From Candidatus Borkfalkia faecavium (GTDB lineage Bacteria; Bacillota; Clostridia; Christensenellales; Borkfalkiaceae), in NCBI GenBank assembly GCA_019114755.1, contig DXEW01000020.1, positions 62,001 to 126,000 of the forward strand: 64,000 bases of DNA, read 5' to 3'. Each line of letters starts with the position of its first letter. The first letter of the stretch is position 1. The notes beneath the pieces were generated by a model. It was not told the origin of the DNA and did no database searches. It was given only the letters and a program-made list of their open reading frames with translations. This document shows, piece by piece, positions 33,208 through 41,714 of the stretch. The translations under genes and the position numbers were made by a program.

Positions 33208-33353
33208 AGGGGAGCCACGCATTCCTCGGCGAAACAGTGCGCGAAAATTCTTTCGGCGGCTTGAAAAAAATTGTGAGAACCCGGCGAAGCGGGGCATTCA
33301 AAACAATTAAAAAGGGAACAGGCTTCAAAATAATAAAATAAAAAGGGGGAGGA

Positions 33354-33614
33354 ATGGAACAGGCGGACATCAAAGACGCGCTGCGGCGGCGCGCCGTCGG
33401 GTTTGAGACGGACGAAGTGGTGGAAGAGTACAGCGTCAGCGACGGCGAGCCCGTGCTCGTCAAGCGCAAGGTGACCAAAAAGGCGGTGCCGCCCGATATT
33501 TCCGCGGCGAAGCTGCTTTTGGAGAGCGAGACGCCCGTGGCGGCGTGGAGCGACGAACAGCTCGCCGCCGAAAAGGAGCGGCTGTTGGGGCTGCTGCGGG
33601 CGGAGGCGAAATAG
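33354..33614 (+). CDS. Small conserved-type protein between terminase and portal
   Basis: 86 residues, perfect ribosome binding site (GGGGGAGGA). Charged, with an all-beta centre (EEYSVSDGEPVLVKRKVTKKAVPPD) and a helical C-terminus. I recognise the general style of small proteins coded beside terminase genes in Clostridial prophage-like loci but no defined family; a small terminase subunit is conceivable, though it has no visible HTH. The 146-base gap before it contains no other feature. Confidence 0.7.
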   Translation: MEQADIKDALRRRAVGFETDEVVEEYSVSDGEPVLVKRKVTKKAVPPDISAAKLLLESETPVAAWSDEQLAAEKERLLGLLRAEAK

Positions 33615-33676
33615 TTTTTTTATGCCACGGCGGCAAAGCCGCTTTGGCAGCATCGATCGGATCGAAGGGAGGGACA

Positions 33677-35518
33677 ATGGAAGATCGGGAACAGAAAAAG
33701 AGGGAAGAGCGCGCCGTGCGCGCGGTGAAAGAGGCGTTTGAAAGCCGCCGCGAGGCGCGCAGGCACCTGGAGCGGAGCTGGGAGCTGAACATGAACTTTC
33801 TCTCCGGCAACCAGTACTGCGACGTGGGGCCCGCGGGCGAGATCGTGGAAGAGCAGCCCCGCTTTTACTGGCAGAGCAGGCGGGTGTTCAACCACATCGC
33901 GCCCGCCATCGACACGCGCTGCGCCAAGCTCGCCCGCGTGCGGCCGCGCCTTTCGGTGCGCGCGGCTTCGGGCGAGGAGCGGGACGTGCGGGCGGCAAAG
34001 CTGGCGTGCAGCATCCTGCAGGCGGTGGGGGAAGAGTGCGGGCTGGACGGGGCGATCGCCCGCGCCACCGCCTGGAGCGAGGCGTGCGGCACGGCCTTTT
34101 ACAAGATCGCGTGGGACGCCTCTCTGCCCGGCGGGGGCGGGGTATCGGTGGCGGCGGTGCCGCCCTTTGAGGTCTACCCCGCCGACCTTTCCTGCGAAGA
34201 CGTGGAGGCGCAGCCGGGCATCATGCATGTGCGCGCCCTGCCCGTAGAGGAGATCAAAGACCGCTACGGCGTGGAAGCGGCGGGGGAAGACATCGGCGAG
34301 TTCGCCTTTGTGCCCTATGCCGCGGCGGCGTGCGACGCGGGCGGGGCGGGCGGCGCGGCGCGGACGGTGCGGCGGGGCTGCGCCTACGTCATCGAATCGT
34401 ACGAAAAGCCGACCGCGGACGCGCCGCAGGGCAGGCTTACCATCGTGGCGGGGGACAGGCTGGTGTACGAGGGGCCGCTGCCGTATGTGAACGGGAGCGC
34501 GGGCGGGCGCGGGTATCCCTTCGTCAAGCAATGCGCCATCCCCTTTGCGGGGGCGTTTTTCGGGGGAAGCATCGTAGACCGCATGATCCCCGTGCAGCGC
34601 GCCTTCAACGCCGTCAAAAACAGGAAACATGAATTTTTGAACCGCCTCACCATGGGCGTTTTGGCGGTGGAAGACGGCTCGGTGGATACCGAGGCGCTGT
34701 GCGAAGAGGGGCTGCCGCCCGGCAAGGTGCTCGTCTACCGCCAGGGCGCGGAGCCGCCCAGGATGCTGGGCGCGGACAGCCTGCCCGCCGAGTTCGAACG
34801 GGAAGAAGAGCGGCTTTTGGACGAGTTCATCCTCGTCAGCGGCGTCAGCGAGCTCAGCTCTACCACCCAGAACCGCACCCATGTGACCAGCGCCACGGGT
34901 TTGCAGCTGCTCATCGACCTGGACGATACCCGCCTCGCCGTCACGACGGACAGCATCCGCCTCGCCATCAAGCAGTTGGGCAGGCATATCCTGCGGCTGA
35001 TGCGCCAATTTGCGGGCGAACACCGCCTGCTGCGGCTGGCGGGCGAAGGGAGCGCGGTGGAGCTGCGCAGCTTTGCCGCCTCCGAGCTCACATCCGACGA
35101 CGTGGTGTTCGAAGCGGACAGCGAAGACGCCTCGTCGCCTTCCAAGCGCAGGCAGATACTGCTTGAACTGTACAATCTGGGGCTGCTTTCGGGCGAGGAC
35201 GGGAAGATCTCGGAAGAGACGCGCGCCCGCGTGCTGGACGCCATGGGCTTCGGCGGGCTGGAGAGTGTGCGCGGGCTGCTCCCCCTGCACCGCGGCAAGG
35301 CGGCGGAAGAGAACGAGCGGCTGCTGACGGAGACGGTGCACGCTGACCCGTATGACGACGACGGCGTACACATCGAAGAGCACACGCGCTGCCTGCTCTC
35401 TTCTCGCTGCAAGGGAAGGCCGGGGGCGAAGCCGCGCTTTTTGGCTCACCTTGCCGAGCATGAGCGGCAGCAAAGGGAGCGCCGAGAGGCGGCGGAGGAA
35501 AAGGAGCAGGCCGAGTGA
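33677..35518 (+). CDS. Phage portal protein (P22-like, podovirus type)
   Basis: 613 residues. Forms the dodecameric portal ring at the capsid vertex. An N-terminal charged helix, then WELNMNFLSGNQY, QSRRVFNHIAPAIDTRCAKLARVRP, CGTAFYKI, PPFEVYPADLSCEDVE, DRMIPVQRAFNAVKNRKHEFLNRL, a pattern typical of P22/phi29-style portals in Bacillota. The C-terminal third is helical (the barrel region) with a Lys/Glu-rich tail. ATG 33677 follows AAGGGAGGG. The stop overlaps an AGTGACGGTC repeat. Confidence 0.85.
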   Translation: MEDREQKKREERAVRAVKEAFESRREARRHLERSWELNMNFLSGNQYCDVGPAGEIVEEQPRFYWQSRRVFNHIAPAIDTRCAKLARVRPRLSVRAASGEERDVRAAKLACSILQAVGEECGLDGAIARATAWSEACGTAFYKIAWDASLPGGGGVSVAAVPPFEVYPADLSCEDVEAQPGIMHVRALPVEEIKDRYGVEAAGEDIGEFAFVPYAAAACDAGGAGGAARTVRRGCAYVIESYEKPTADAPQGRLTIVAGDRLVYEGPLPYVNGSAGGRGYPFVKQCAIPFAGAFFGGSIVDRMIPVQRAFNAVKNRKHEFLNRLTMGVLAVEDGSVDTEALCEEGLPPGKVLVYRQGAEPPRMLGADSLPAEFEREEERLLDEFILVSGVSELSSTTQNRTHVTSATGLQLLIDLDDTRLAVTTDSIRLAIKQLGRHILRLMRQFAGEHRLLRLAGEGSAVELRSFAASELTSDDVVFEADSEDASSPSKRRQILLELYNLGLLSGEDGKISEETRARVLDAMGFGGLESVRGLLPLHRGKAAEENERLLTETVHADPYDDDGVHIEEHTRCLLSSRCKGRPGAKPRFLAHLAEHERQQRERREAAEEKEQAE

Positions 35519-35588
35519 CGGTCTGTATATGAAAAACGCTGCCTGCGGCGGAAACGGGCGGAGGTGAGGAGCGGGCCGAGTGACGGTC
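35514..35588 (+). repeat. Two AGTGACGGTC repeats between portal and scaffold
   Basis: AGTGACGGTC at 35514-35523 (overlapping the portal stop codon) and 35579-35588, 65 bases apart, each preceded by GGAGC(G)GGCCG. Same decamer as at 31644 and 31717 upstream of terminase. Confidence 0.7.
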
Positions 35589-35637
35589 AGGAGCTGCACT
35601 ATATACTATATATTATAATAAGGAAAGACGGGAGGAC

Positions 35638-36462
35638 ATGAAAATGGGAACGGCAAAGGAGAACATCGGGGCGGCGCACGATCGGTGCGCCGCGGGGCAG
35701 AAGGAACGTGCGGGCAGGGTGCGGCCGGAGATGTATGAGAGCGCGCCCCTCGGCAAGTTCAAGAGCGTGGATGCCCTTTTGCAGGCGTACAATTCGCTGC
35801 AGGCGGAGTTTACCCGCCGCAGCCGCCGTCTGCGCGAGTTGGAGGGGAAGTTGGCGGAGAACGCGGCGACCGCGCCCGCAGGGGGAGATGAAGAGACCGC
35901 GCCGGTCGAAAAGGCTTTGGGCGCGGCAGGGCAGGCGGAGAACGCTTTTGCGCCCGTCGCCGGAACGGGGGGAACGGCAGCCCCTGCGGGCGGGGAAACG
36001 CCCGCAGAGGACGCGCCTGCCGAGGAAGCCGGCAAGCAGGCCGCCGCGCGGGAGAGCGCGTGCGGGCAATGCGGCGCCGACATGGCAAGTGCGGCGCGGG
36101 AGGGCGCGTGCGGGCAATGCGGCGCCGACATGGCAAGTGCGGCGCGGGATGCAGGCATGGCAGGGTTGGAACAGGGCGAGGCGGCCGTGCCGGGCGGTGC
36201 GGCGCGGCATGCAGCGGGCGCGCAGGGCGGCCCCGAAAGCGGGGGAGCGCGCGAAGGCGGTACGACGGAGAAGGCGCAGGGCGCGGTACCCGTTTCCGCC
36301 ATCGAAGAGGCGGTGGAGCGCGCCGTGCGGCGCGCGGCCGCGTCGATGCCCTATCTGATGCCGGGCGGTTCGGCGTTTGCCGCCGCGCCGCCCCGCCGCA
36401 TCGGCTCTATCGAAGAGGCGGGCAGGCTCGCCCGCGACATGATGGGGCGCGGCAGCCGCTGA
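35638..36462 (+). CDS. Phage scaffolding-type protein
   Basis: 274 residues, located between portal and coat genes where scaffolds are usually coded. Residues about 38-75 (GKFKSVDALLQAYNSLQAEFTRRSRRLRELEGKL) form an amphipathic coiled coil of the kind seen in scaffolding proteins of Bacillota phages. The middle (75-220) is low-complexity Ala/Gly/Glu and contains a 16-residue direct repeat with a CGQC motif. The C-terminus is a helix (IEEAVERAVRRAA). A palindromic AT stretch with TATAAT (35614) before its ribosome binding site could be a promoter, but there is no -35. Confidence 0.72.
   Translation: MKMGTAKENIGAAHDRCAAGQKERAGRVRPEMYESAPLGKFKSVDALLQAYNSLQAEFTRRSRRLRELEGKLAENAATAPAGGDEETAPVEKALGAAGQAENAFAPVAGTGGTAAPAGGETPAEDAPAEEAGKQAAARESACGQCGADMASAAREGACGQCGADMASAARDAGMAGLEQGEAAVPGGAARHAAGAQGGPESGGAREGGTTEKAQGAVPVSAIEEAVERAVRRAAASMPYLMPGGSAFAAAPPRRIGSIEEAGRLARDMMGRGSR
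36056..36149 (+). repeat. 48 bp tandem duplication inside the scaffold gene
   Basis: A 46-base segment starting GCGCGTGCGGGCAATGC occurs at 36056 and 36104 with a 48-base period, duplicating 16 codons in frame (ACGQCGADMASAAR). Confidence 0.85.
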
Positions 36463-36583
36463 GCTTTACGGGCAAACGGCAGCCGCTGAGCGTCCGTTCG
36501 GGCGCAGAGGCGGCGCGGGAAGGGGCGGCAAGAAGCGCGTGTTCCCTTCCTACACAAAAAAATAAACAACGAGGAGAAACGGA

Positions 36584-37750
36584 ATGGTAACATTGGCAAG
36601 CGCAGACAGCGCATTGAAGAGCTTTTATCTGGACGCGGTGGCGCAGCAGCTGAATACGGAGGTCAACCCGCTGCTGGCCAAGATCAAACAGAGCACTGCC
36701 GACGTGTGGGGCAAAGAGGTGCGCCGCCTGGCGCAGTACGGCGTCAACGGCGGCGTGGGCGCGGGCACCGAAGAGGGCTCGCTCCCCGCGGCGGGCGGCA
36801 ACAACTACGATCAGTTCGTCACCACCCTCAAAAATCTGTACGGCACCATCGAGATCAGCGACAAGGCGGTGCGCGCTTCCGAAAACAGCGCCGGCGCCTT
36901 CGTCGATCTGCTCAACGCCGAAATGGAAGGGCTGCTGCGCTCTTCGGCATTCAACTTCGGGCGCATGCTCTTCGGCGACGGCAGCGGCATCCTCTGCACC
37001 GTTTCGGCGGTGACGGGCAACGTGGTCACCGTCGATTCGGTCAAAAACGTCATCGAAGGCATGACGGTGGACGTGCTGGATGCGGACGGCGATCAGGTTA
37101 CGGGCGTCACGGCGCGCAGGATCACGGCGGTAGACCGCGCGGGCAAGACGGTCACCCTGTCGGGCGGCGCGCTCACGGGGGTGGTGGCCGGCTGCACCCT
37201 GTGCGTGCAGGGTTCGCATAATTTGGAATTGACGGGCCTGGGCGCCATCTTCAAGGATGACGGCACCTTGTACGGGCTCAGCCGCGCAGAGCGCCCGTGG
37301 ATGGTCCCCTATATCAAGGAGAGCGTGGGCACCATCAGCGAAAACGCCATCCAGACCGCCATCGACTATCTGGAAGAGACGGCGGGCAGCCGCGTGGATA
37401 TGATCGTGTGCAGCTGGGGCGTCAAGCGCGCCCTGCAGGCGGTGCTGTCGGAGTCTCGCATGCAGACGGACATGGCGGAGCTGGCGGGCGGGTACCGCAC
37501 CATCACCTACAACGGCATCCCCGTGGTGGCGGACAGGTTCTGCCCTGCGGGCACGATGTATTTGTTGAACACGCGCGACTTCTGCCTGCACCAGCTGTGC
37601 GACTGGAAGTGGCTGGAAGGCGACGACGGCAAGGTGCTGCGCCAGGTGCCCGGCAAGCCGCTGTATACCGCCACGCTGGTCAAGTATGCAGACCTCATCT
37701 GCACCCGTCCCTGCGGGCAGGCGATGCTGACGGGCATTACCGAAAAGTAA
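36584..37750 (+). CDS. Phage major capsid (coat) protein, P22/HK97 fold type
   Basis: 388 residues. Opening helix (ADSALKSFYLDAVAQQLNT), NPLLAKIKQSTADVWGKEV, then YDQFVTTLKNLYGTIEISDKA and a C-terminal RTITYNGIPVVADRFCPAGTMYLLNT, the pattern of coat proteins found with podovirus-like portals; a beta-barrel insertion (about 145-205) is suggested by VTGNVVTVDSV...GKTVTLSGGA. It should assemble the shell around the scaffold. ATG 36584 has GAGGAG upstream. The TAA stop (37748-37750) contains the TA target of a MITE-like insertion. Confidence 0.85.
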   Translation: MVTLASADSALKSFYLDAVAQQLNTEVNPLLAKIKQSTADVWGKEVRRLAQYGVNGGVGAGTEEGSLPAAGGNNYDQFVTTLKNLYGTIEISDKAVRASENSAGAFVDLLNAEMEGLLRSSAFNFGRMLFGDGSGILCTVSAVTGNVVTVDSVKNVIEGMTVDVLDADGDQVTGVTARRITAVDRAGKTVTLSGGALTGVVAGCTLCVQGSHNLELTGLGAIFKDDGTLYGLSRAERPWMVPYIKESVGTISENAIQTAIDYLEETAGSRVDMIVCSWGVKRALQAVLSESRMQTDMAELAGGYRTITYNGIPVVADRFCPAGTMYLLNTRDFCLHQLCDWKWLEGDDGKVLRQVPGKPLYTATLVKYADLICTRPCGQAMLTGITEK

Positions 37751-38026
37751 CCAAGTCAAAGTAATCCGAACCCGCCCTGAAAGGCGCCTTTTGCGCGCCT
37801 TGGGGCTCATCCTCATTGCAATACTTGGGTATTGCTGCTTCGTCTATCGCCCCAATCCATCGCAAAATGCGTCCTTTCAGGGTGCGAAGCAATCGCAAGC
37901 GGGTAGATTGCCGCAGATGCAAGGCAAAGCCCGCAGGTAATATACAGACATATTACCAAGGGCTTTAACGCCGCAGATGTGGTGAGATACCCGCTTCCGA
38001 TCGGGTTCGGTTTATTTTGACTTGGT
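37750..38026. mobile_element. MITE-like element, long copy (277 bp), inserted in the coat gene stop codon
   Basis: Terminal inverted repeats ACCAAGTCAAAGTAA (left) and ACCAAGTCAAAATAA (complement of right end), flanked by TA at 37748-49 and 38027-28. The left TA is part of the coat gene TAA, which is kept because the element begins with A. The left interior is about 50 bases identical to the copy at 30378; the rest (GCAAAGCCCGCAGGTAATATAC...GGGCTTTAACG) contains a further inverted repeat. Confidence 0.78.
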
Positions 38027-38028
38027 TA

Positions 38029-38364
38029 AGCGTTCGCGGCGCCAAAGGCAGGCTCGTTTCGCCCGCGGCTTCGGCGAGAGGCGTGGGCGGGACTTGCGGC
38101 TTCGGCGAGACTATGGCGCGGGCAGGCGGTACGGGGGGCACGGCGACGCCGTGCCTCTTTGCCGCAGGCGCGATAGGAAGGGGCGGAAGCGGGGAAATGG
38201 CCGCAGGCGCGATCGGAAGGGCCGGAAGCGGGGGCAACCATCCCGCCGCGCTTTGGCGGGAAAGGCGGGCGGATATTTTTCTTCAAAATAAAAAGAAATA
38301 GGGGGAAGGCGCGTAAAAGAGGGGTGACCGCGCCTTCCAAGCGATACAAAACAGGGGAGGGAAC
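38029..38364 (+). other. Gap between MITE and adaptor gene
   Basis: 336 bases. Reading frames here are Gly/Ala-rich without a recognised family or start. Two copies of CCGCAGGCGCGAT(A/C)GGAAGGG lie 48 bases apart. It may be the decayed rest of a small head gene; I see no supportable CDS. Confidence 0.4.
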
Positions 38365-38919
38365 ATGAAGGTCAGAGAGATCATGGGGCTGGCGGCGGAA
38401 TTTGCCGGGCGCAGAGACGTCGCCGACTTTTTGGGCGGCAGGTCGGCGGAGAACGCCGCCGAAGGGGAGCGCGAGGCGGATACGCTGCTGCGCTGTTACA
38501 ACATCGCCGAAAACGAGCTGGCGCTCGACTATCTGCCCATCGAGCGGGTGCAGCGGTTCGAGTCGGAGGGGCTCGTGCCGTATACGGCGTTCGAGGCTTC
38601 GCCGGTGGAGATCTTGTCCGTGCGCGACGGCTGGGGCAGGCGGCTGCCCTTTACCGCGGCGGAGCAGGGGGTGCGGGTGCGCGCGGGCACCGCCGAGATC
38701 ACCTACGCGGTGCGCCCGCAGGTCAAAAAGATGGACGACGACGCGGAAGAATGTTGGCGCGGCAATGCGCGCCTGCTCGCACTGTGCACGGCGTGCGAGT
38801 ACGCGCTGATGAGCGGCATGTTCGAGGCGGCGGCCTTTTTAGACAAGCGCTGCCGCGACGCGCTCGCCTGTGCCTGCCGCGAGCGGGGCGGGCGCATGCG
38901 CCCGCGGAGGTGGGTATGA
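38365..38919 (+). CDS. Probable head-tail adaptor (connector) protein
   Basis: 184 residues, mostly helical, with strong ribosome binding site (AGGGGAGGG). Pattern: KVREIMGLAAEFAGRRDVADFL, then DTLLRCYNIAENELALDYLPIERVQRFE and a beta hairpin (VEILSVRDGWGRRLPF). Position after the coat gene and size match adaptor/connector proteins that attach below the portal (P22 gp4-like or gp6-type). The family call is an inference from position and helical content. Overlaps the next gene by ATGA. Confidence 0.6.
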   Translation: MKVREIMGLAAEFAGRRDVADFLGGRSAENAAEGEREADTLLRCYNIAENELALDYLPIERVQRFESEGLVPYTAFEASPVEILSVRDGWGRRLPFTAAEQGVRVRAGTAEITYAVRPQVKKMDDDAEECWRGNARLLALCTACEYALMSGMFEAAAFLDKRCRDALACACRERGGRMRPRRWV

Positions 38920-40277
38920 CGCCCCGCCGCAGGCCCGCCCTGGCCGCTGCGGGCAAAAAGGTGCAGGTGACGCTCCTCCCCGTGCAGGGCGGGGCGCGCA
39001 CGTTGGGTACGGGCGGATGGATGGGCAGCCCGACAGGCGGCGAGCGGGCGGGTTTTTGGAGCGGAAAAACGCTGCGCGGCGGCCTGGGGGCGGTCTCGCT
39101 CGGCCTTCCCGCCTTGCCGGCGGGGGAAACGCTCGCGGCCGCCTTTCCGCTGGGGGAACAGTTTGCGCTGGTGGCGGAGAGCGGCGCGGTGTACCGCCTG
39201 GCGGGCGGGGTGCTGACCGCGGGGAGCGGCGGCAGCTTTGACGGCGTTCCCGCGCACGTCTATGCCGAGACGGAAGACGGCGCCGTGCTCTTCCTCTCCG
39301 ACGGCATGCGCGTGTACAGCTTGTCGGCGGAGGGCTTGGCGGCGGAAAGCGCCGTGCCGCCCTTCGTCTGCGCCGCCTTTTACGGCGAACGGCTGTGGAC
39401 GGCGATGCGCCAAAACGGGGGAACGGTGCAGTACAGCGCCCCCTTCGCCTTGCGCGACTTCGCCAAAGAGCGCGGCCGCGGCGGCGAGATATCCTTTGCG
39501 GCGGAAGAGGGGGACGTGACGGCGATGTGCGTCTGGGAAGACGCGCTGTATCTCTTCCGCGGCGGCAGGGTGCAGAAGCTGACCGCCCTCGGCGACGAGC
39601 GCGATTTCCGCCTGCGGGAGGCGTTCGTCTCGGCGGACGCCTGCCCCGCCACCGTGGCGGCGGGGGACCGCATCTATTGGCTGGGCGAAGACGGCGTTCA
39701 CGCCTATGACGGTTCCGTGCATGTGTTGGGAGAGGCGGAGCGGTTTGCCGGCACGGCGATGCAGGGGGCGCGGGGCGCGTTTGCGGGCGGCGTCTACTAT
39801 TTGCAGGCACGGGTGCGCCTGTTCGGCAAAGAAGAAGACTGCATTGCCGCCTTTGCGGGGGAAGAATGCTGCCTCGTGCCCCGCAGCGTGCGCGGGCTCG
39901 CATCCTGCCGGGGGCAGGCGCTGCTGGTATACGGCGGGCAGGCGTGCGAGCCGCAGGTTAGCGGCGGCGGGCAGGCAGAGGGGCGCGCGGGCGCGCAGCG
40001 GCGGGGGCAATTCCCGGATGGATATGCGCGGCGGGCCTATGCGAGCGAACAGTTTTCCGCCGGCAGCAATGCCTGCCTGCAAAGGGTGCGCGTGCATGCC
40101 CGCGGGCGGTTTTTGCTGACGGCGGAGAGCGAGCGCGGCAGCCGCACCGTCGAGGTGCGCGGCGGCAGGGCGGCGTACCCCGTGGGCATCGCGGGGGAAT
40201 GCTTCCGCCTGCGGCTGTCGACGGAGGAAGAGGGCGAAGTGTATTCGCTGCAAGCGGAGTTGGAAATTCGCGCATAG
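38916..40277 (+). CDS. Beta-propeller-like phage structural protein (possible gp10-type stabiliser)
   Basis: 453 residues from ATG 38916, which overlaps the preceding TGA; the ORF-track start 38751 lies inside the upstream gene. Repeated short blades such as ALVAESGAVYRLAGG, AVLFLSDGMRVYSL, DALYLFRGGRVQKL, RIYWLGEDGVHAYDG and GVYYLQA suggest a six- or seven-bladed propeller. In short-tailed phages a propeller-containing plug (P22 gp10) occupies this map position, so a tail-tube or stabilisation role is plausible. No enzymatic motif. Confidence 0.6.
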   Translation: MTPRRRPALAAAGKKVQVTLLPVQGGARTLGTGGWMGSPTGGERAGFWSGKTLRGGLGAVSLGLPALPAGETLAAAFPLGEQFALVAESGAVYRLAGGVLTAGSGGSFDGVPAHVYAETEDGAVLFLSDGMRVYSLSAEGLAAESAVPPFVCAAFYGERLWTAMRQNGGTVQYSAPFALRDFAKERGRGGEISFAAEEGDVTAMCVWEDALYLFRGGRVQKLTALGDERDFRLREAFVSADACPATVAAGDRIYWLGEDGVHAYDGSVHVLGEAERFAGTAMQGARGAFAGGVYYLQARVRLFGKEEDCIAAFAGEECCLVPRSVRGLASCRGQALLVYGGQACEPQVSGGGQAEGRAGAQRRGQFPDGYARRAYASEQFSAGSNACLQRVRVHARGRFLLTAESERGSRTVEVRGGRAAYPVGIAGECFRLRLSTEEEGEVYSLQAELEIRA

Positions 40278-40289
40278 AGGGAGGTTTAT

Positions 40290-40799
40290 ATGACGCAGAC
40301 AGACGATCTGGCGCTCGCCATCCAAAAACTGGCATCGGAAGCCAACGAGGAGAGCGCCGCCGCCAAAGCGGAGTACGAAGAGCAGCTGCGCGAACTGCGC
40401 GCCCGCCTATTGGAAGGGCGCATTGCCCGTTCGAGCATCGCTCAAAACGGAGAAGAGGAGTTGGAAGAGGCATATCAGGCCCGCCTTGCCAAGATCCAGA
40501 GCGAGCTGGACGAGAGCCTTTTGGCATTGTACCGCGACGAGGCCGGCGGCACCGACCCGGGCGGCGGTACAGACCCCGGCGGCGGCACCGATCCCGGCGG
40601 TTCGGGTTCGGATGACGCCCCGTACGAGGTGGACTATACCCTGCCCATGCAGCAGCGGTATATCATCGTCAAAAATTATTATTTGGCCTATTCCGACATG
40701 GCGGAAGCGCTTTCCGACCTGCTGCAAGACGAGGTGGCGCAAGACTACCTGGGGCAGTATTACAGCTATCTGCAGCAGCTGTTGATGATGATGCAGTAA
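40290..40799 (+). CDS. Coiled-coil protein with GGTDP linker at end of phage module
   Basis: 169 residues, good ribosome binding site (GAGGGAGG). Residues about 5-85 are a long charged coiled coil; 86-104 are a (GGTDPG)-type repeat linker; 110-165 are a Tyr-rich helical segment ending QQLLMMMQ. No family recognised. It is the last gene of the head module; a tail, ejection or adhesion role is possible but unsupported. A dispersed 3' element begins 21 bases after its stop. Confidence 0.65.
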   Translation: MTQTDDLALAIQKLASEANEESAAAKAEYEEQLRELRARLLEGRIARSSIAQNGEEELEEAYQARLAKIQSELDESLLALYRDEAGGTDPGGGTDPGGGTDPGGSGSDDAPYEVDYTLPMQQRYIIVKNYYLAYSDMAEALSDLLQDEVAQDYLGQYYSYLQQLLMMMQ

Positions 40800-40820
40800 A
40801 AAATTCACGCAAATGAGTTC

Positions 40821-41022
40821 ACGAAAATTCTTTTGAGCTGACAAAAGAATTTTCCGTGAGGAAGGGGGAAACCTGCCGTTCACCGTCCTTCGACGGCTCT
40901 GCGGCGGTTTCTCCCCTCTGCGGCGCGCCTTTCGGGGCACGCCTTTTTTATGCGCGCCGCATTCACCTCCATCCGTATGCCTATAAGGGAAAAACGGCAA
41001 AAGTGTGATTTTGCCGTTTTTT
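40821..41022 (+). repeat. Dispersed ~200 bp element (copy A) after the phage module
   Basis: Hairpin AAAATTCTTTTG-AGCTGA-CAAAAGAATTTT (within 40821-40857), then GGAAGGGGGAAACC, GGCGGTTTCTCCCCTCTGCGG, GGGGCACGCC, CACCTCCATCCGTATGCC and the closing hairpin AAAACGGCAAAAGTGTGATTTTGCCGTTTT. Opposite orientation to 23937-24148. Confidence 0.75.
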
Positions 41023-41029
41023 CGTATTG

Positions 41030-41410
41030 TTTTCAGAGATCCTTCGTCGCTTCGCTCCTCAGGATGACAGGAAGGGGAAGCAACGCGAACGCCCGCCTGT
41101 GTCACCCTGAGCTCGTCGTCGCACGCCTATGCTGTCAGCATTTTGCCGAATGGCAAAATGCTCGCCTTGCAAGGCGGCTCCTCCTCTTCCCAAAAATCTC
41201 GCTTCGCTGCGATTTTCGGGAGCCCTGTTATAATAGCCCGCCGAGTGGAGAAATCTTGCGCGGTGCGCATCGGTTACGAACTCTTTTACCGCGTTCGGAA
41301 CGGCTCTGCGTCCTATACAAGATCCCTCGACTGACGCTCGGGATGACAAGGACGGTTTTCATTTTCAGAGATCCTTCGTCGCTTCGCTCCTCAGGATGAC
41401 AGGAAGGGGA
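41030..41410. repeat. HPEER-type dispersed repeats (two direct copies)
   Basis: A 49-base segment (TTTTCAGAGATCCTTCGTCG...) occurs at 41030-41078 and 41362-41410. Between them: CAAAAATCTCGCTTCGCTGC (reverse complement of 30725-30755), GTGGAGAAATCTTGCGCGGTGCGC (reverse complement of 31418-31445) and CTCGACTGACGCTCGGGATGAC. 41455-41490 holds the ATTCTACATTTTAC simple repeat. No gene in 40800-41714. Confidence 0.7.
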
Positions 41411-41630
41411 GAAGCGTTGCGGGCTGATAAAGGCATTTTTTGACGTCACAAAAATTTACCATTCTACATTTTACATTCTACATTCCCACACGGCGGAGGG
41501 GCGCCGGCGGGTATGGGCATTGGCGGTGCGGCGGGGCATTGACGGGGCGCGCAAGGATCGCCGGAGGGGCGCCGTCGGGGCCTCGTGGGGTGCGGCGGGC
41601 AAAAAAATGATACAAAATCGGGGCAAAGAC

Positions 41631-41659
41631 TTTACAAGCGGAGCGTTTTATTATATAAT
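41631..41659 (+). promoter_or_regulatory. Promoter of the membrane protein pair
   Basis: TTTACA (41631-41636), 17-base spacer, TATAAT (41654-41659). All in-frame ATG codons upstream of or overlapping the -10 are therefore unlikely starts. Confidence 0.7.
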
Positions 41660-41714
41660 GAAAGGGAAAATACAGGCGGAATATTGCAAAACGTCCGCAC
41701 AGGCAGGAAATTCT

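Noticed and set aside
33620-35599. 659-codon minus-strand ORF opposite the portal gene
   Set aside because: Shadow ORF in high-GC DNA; no start signal.
38017-38301. 94-codon Gly-rich ORF after the coat gene
   Set aside because: Starts inside the MITE-like terminal repeat and has no ribosome binding site or family features.
41450-41490. ATTCTACATTTTACATTC repeat as a promoter or binding array
   Set aside because: The same simple repeat occurs at 27448-27480 in unrelated context; treated as dispersed low-complexity sequence.
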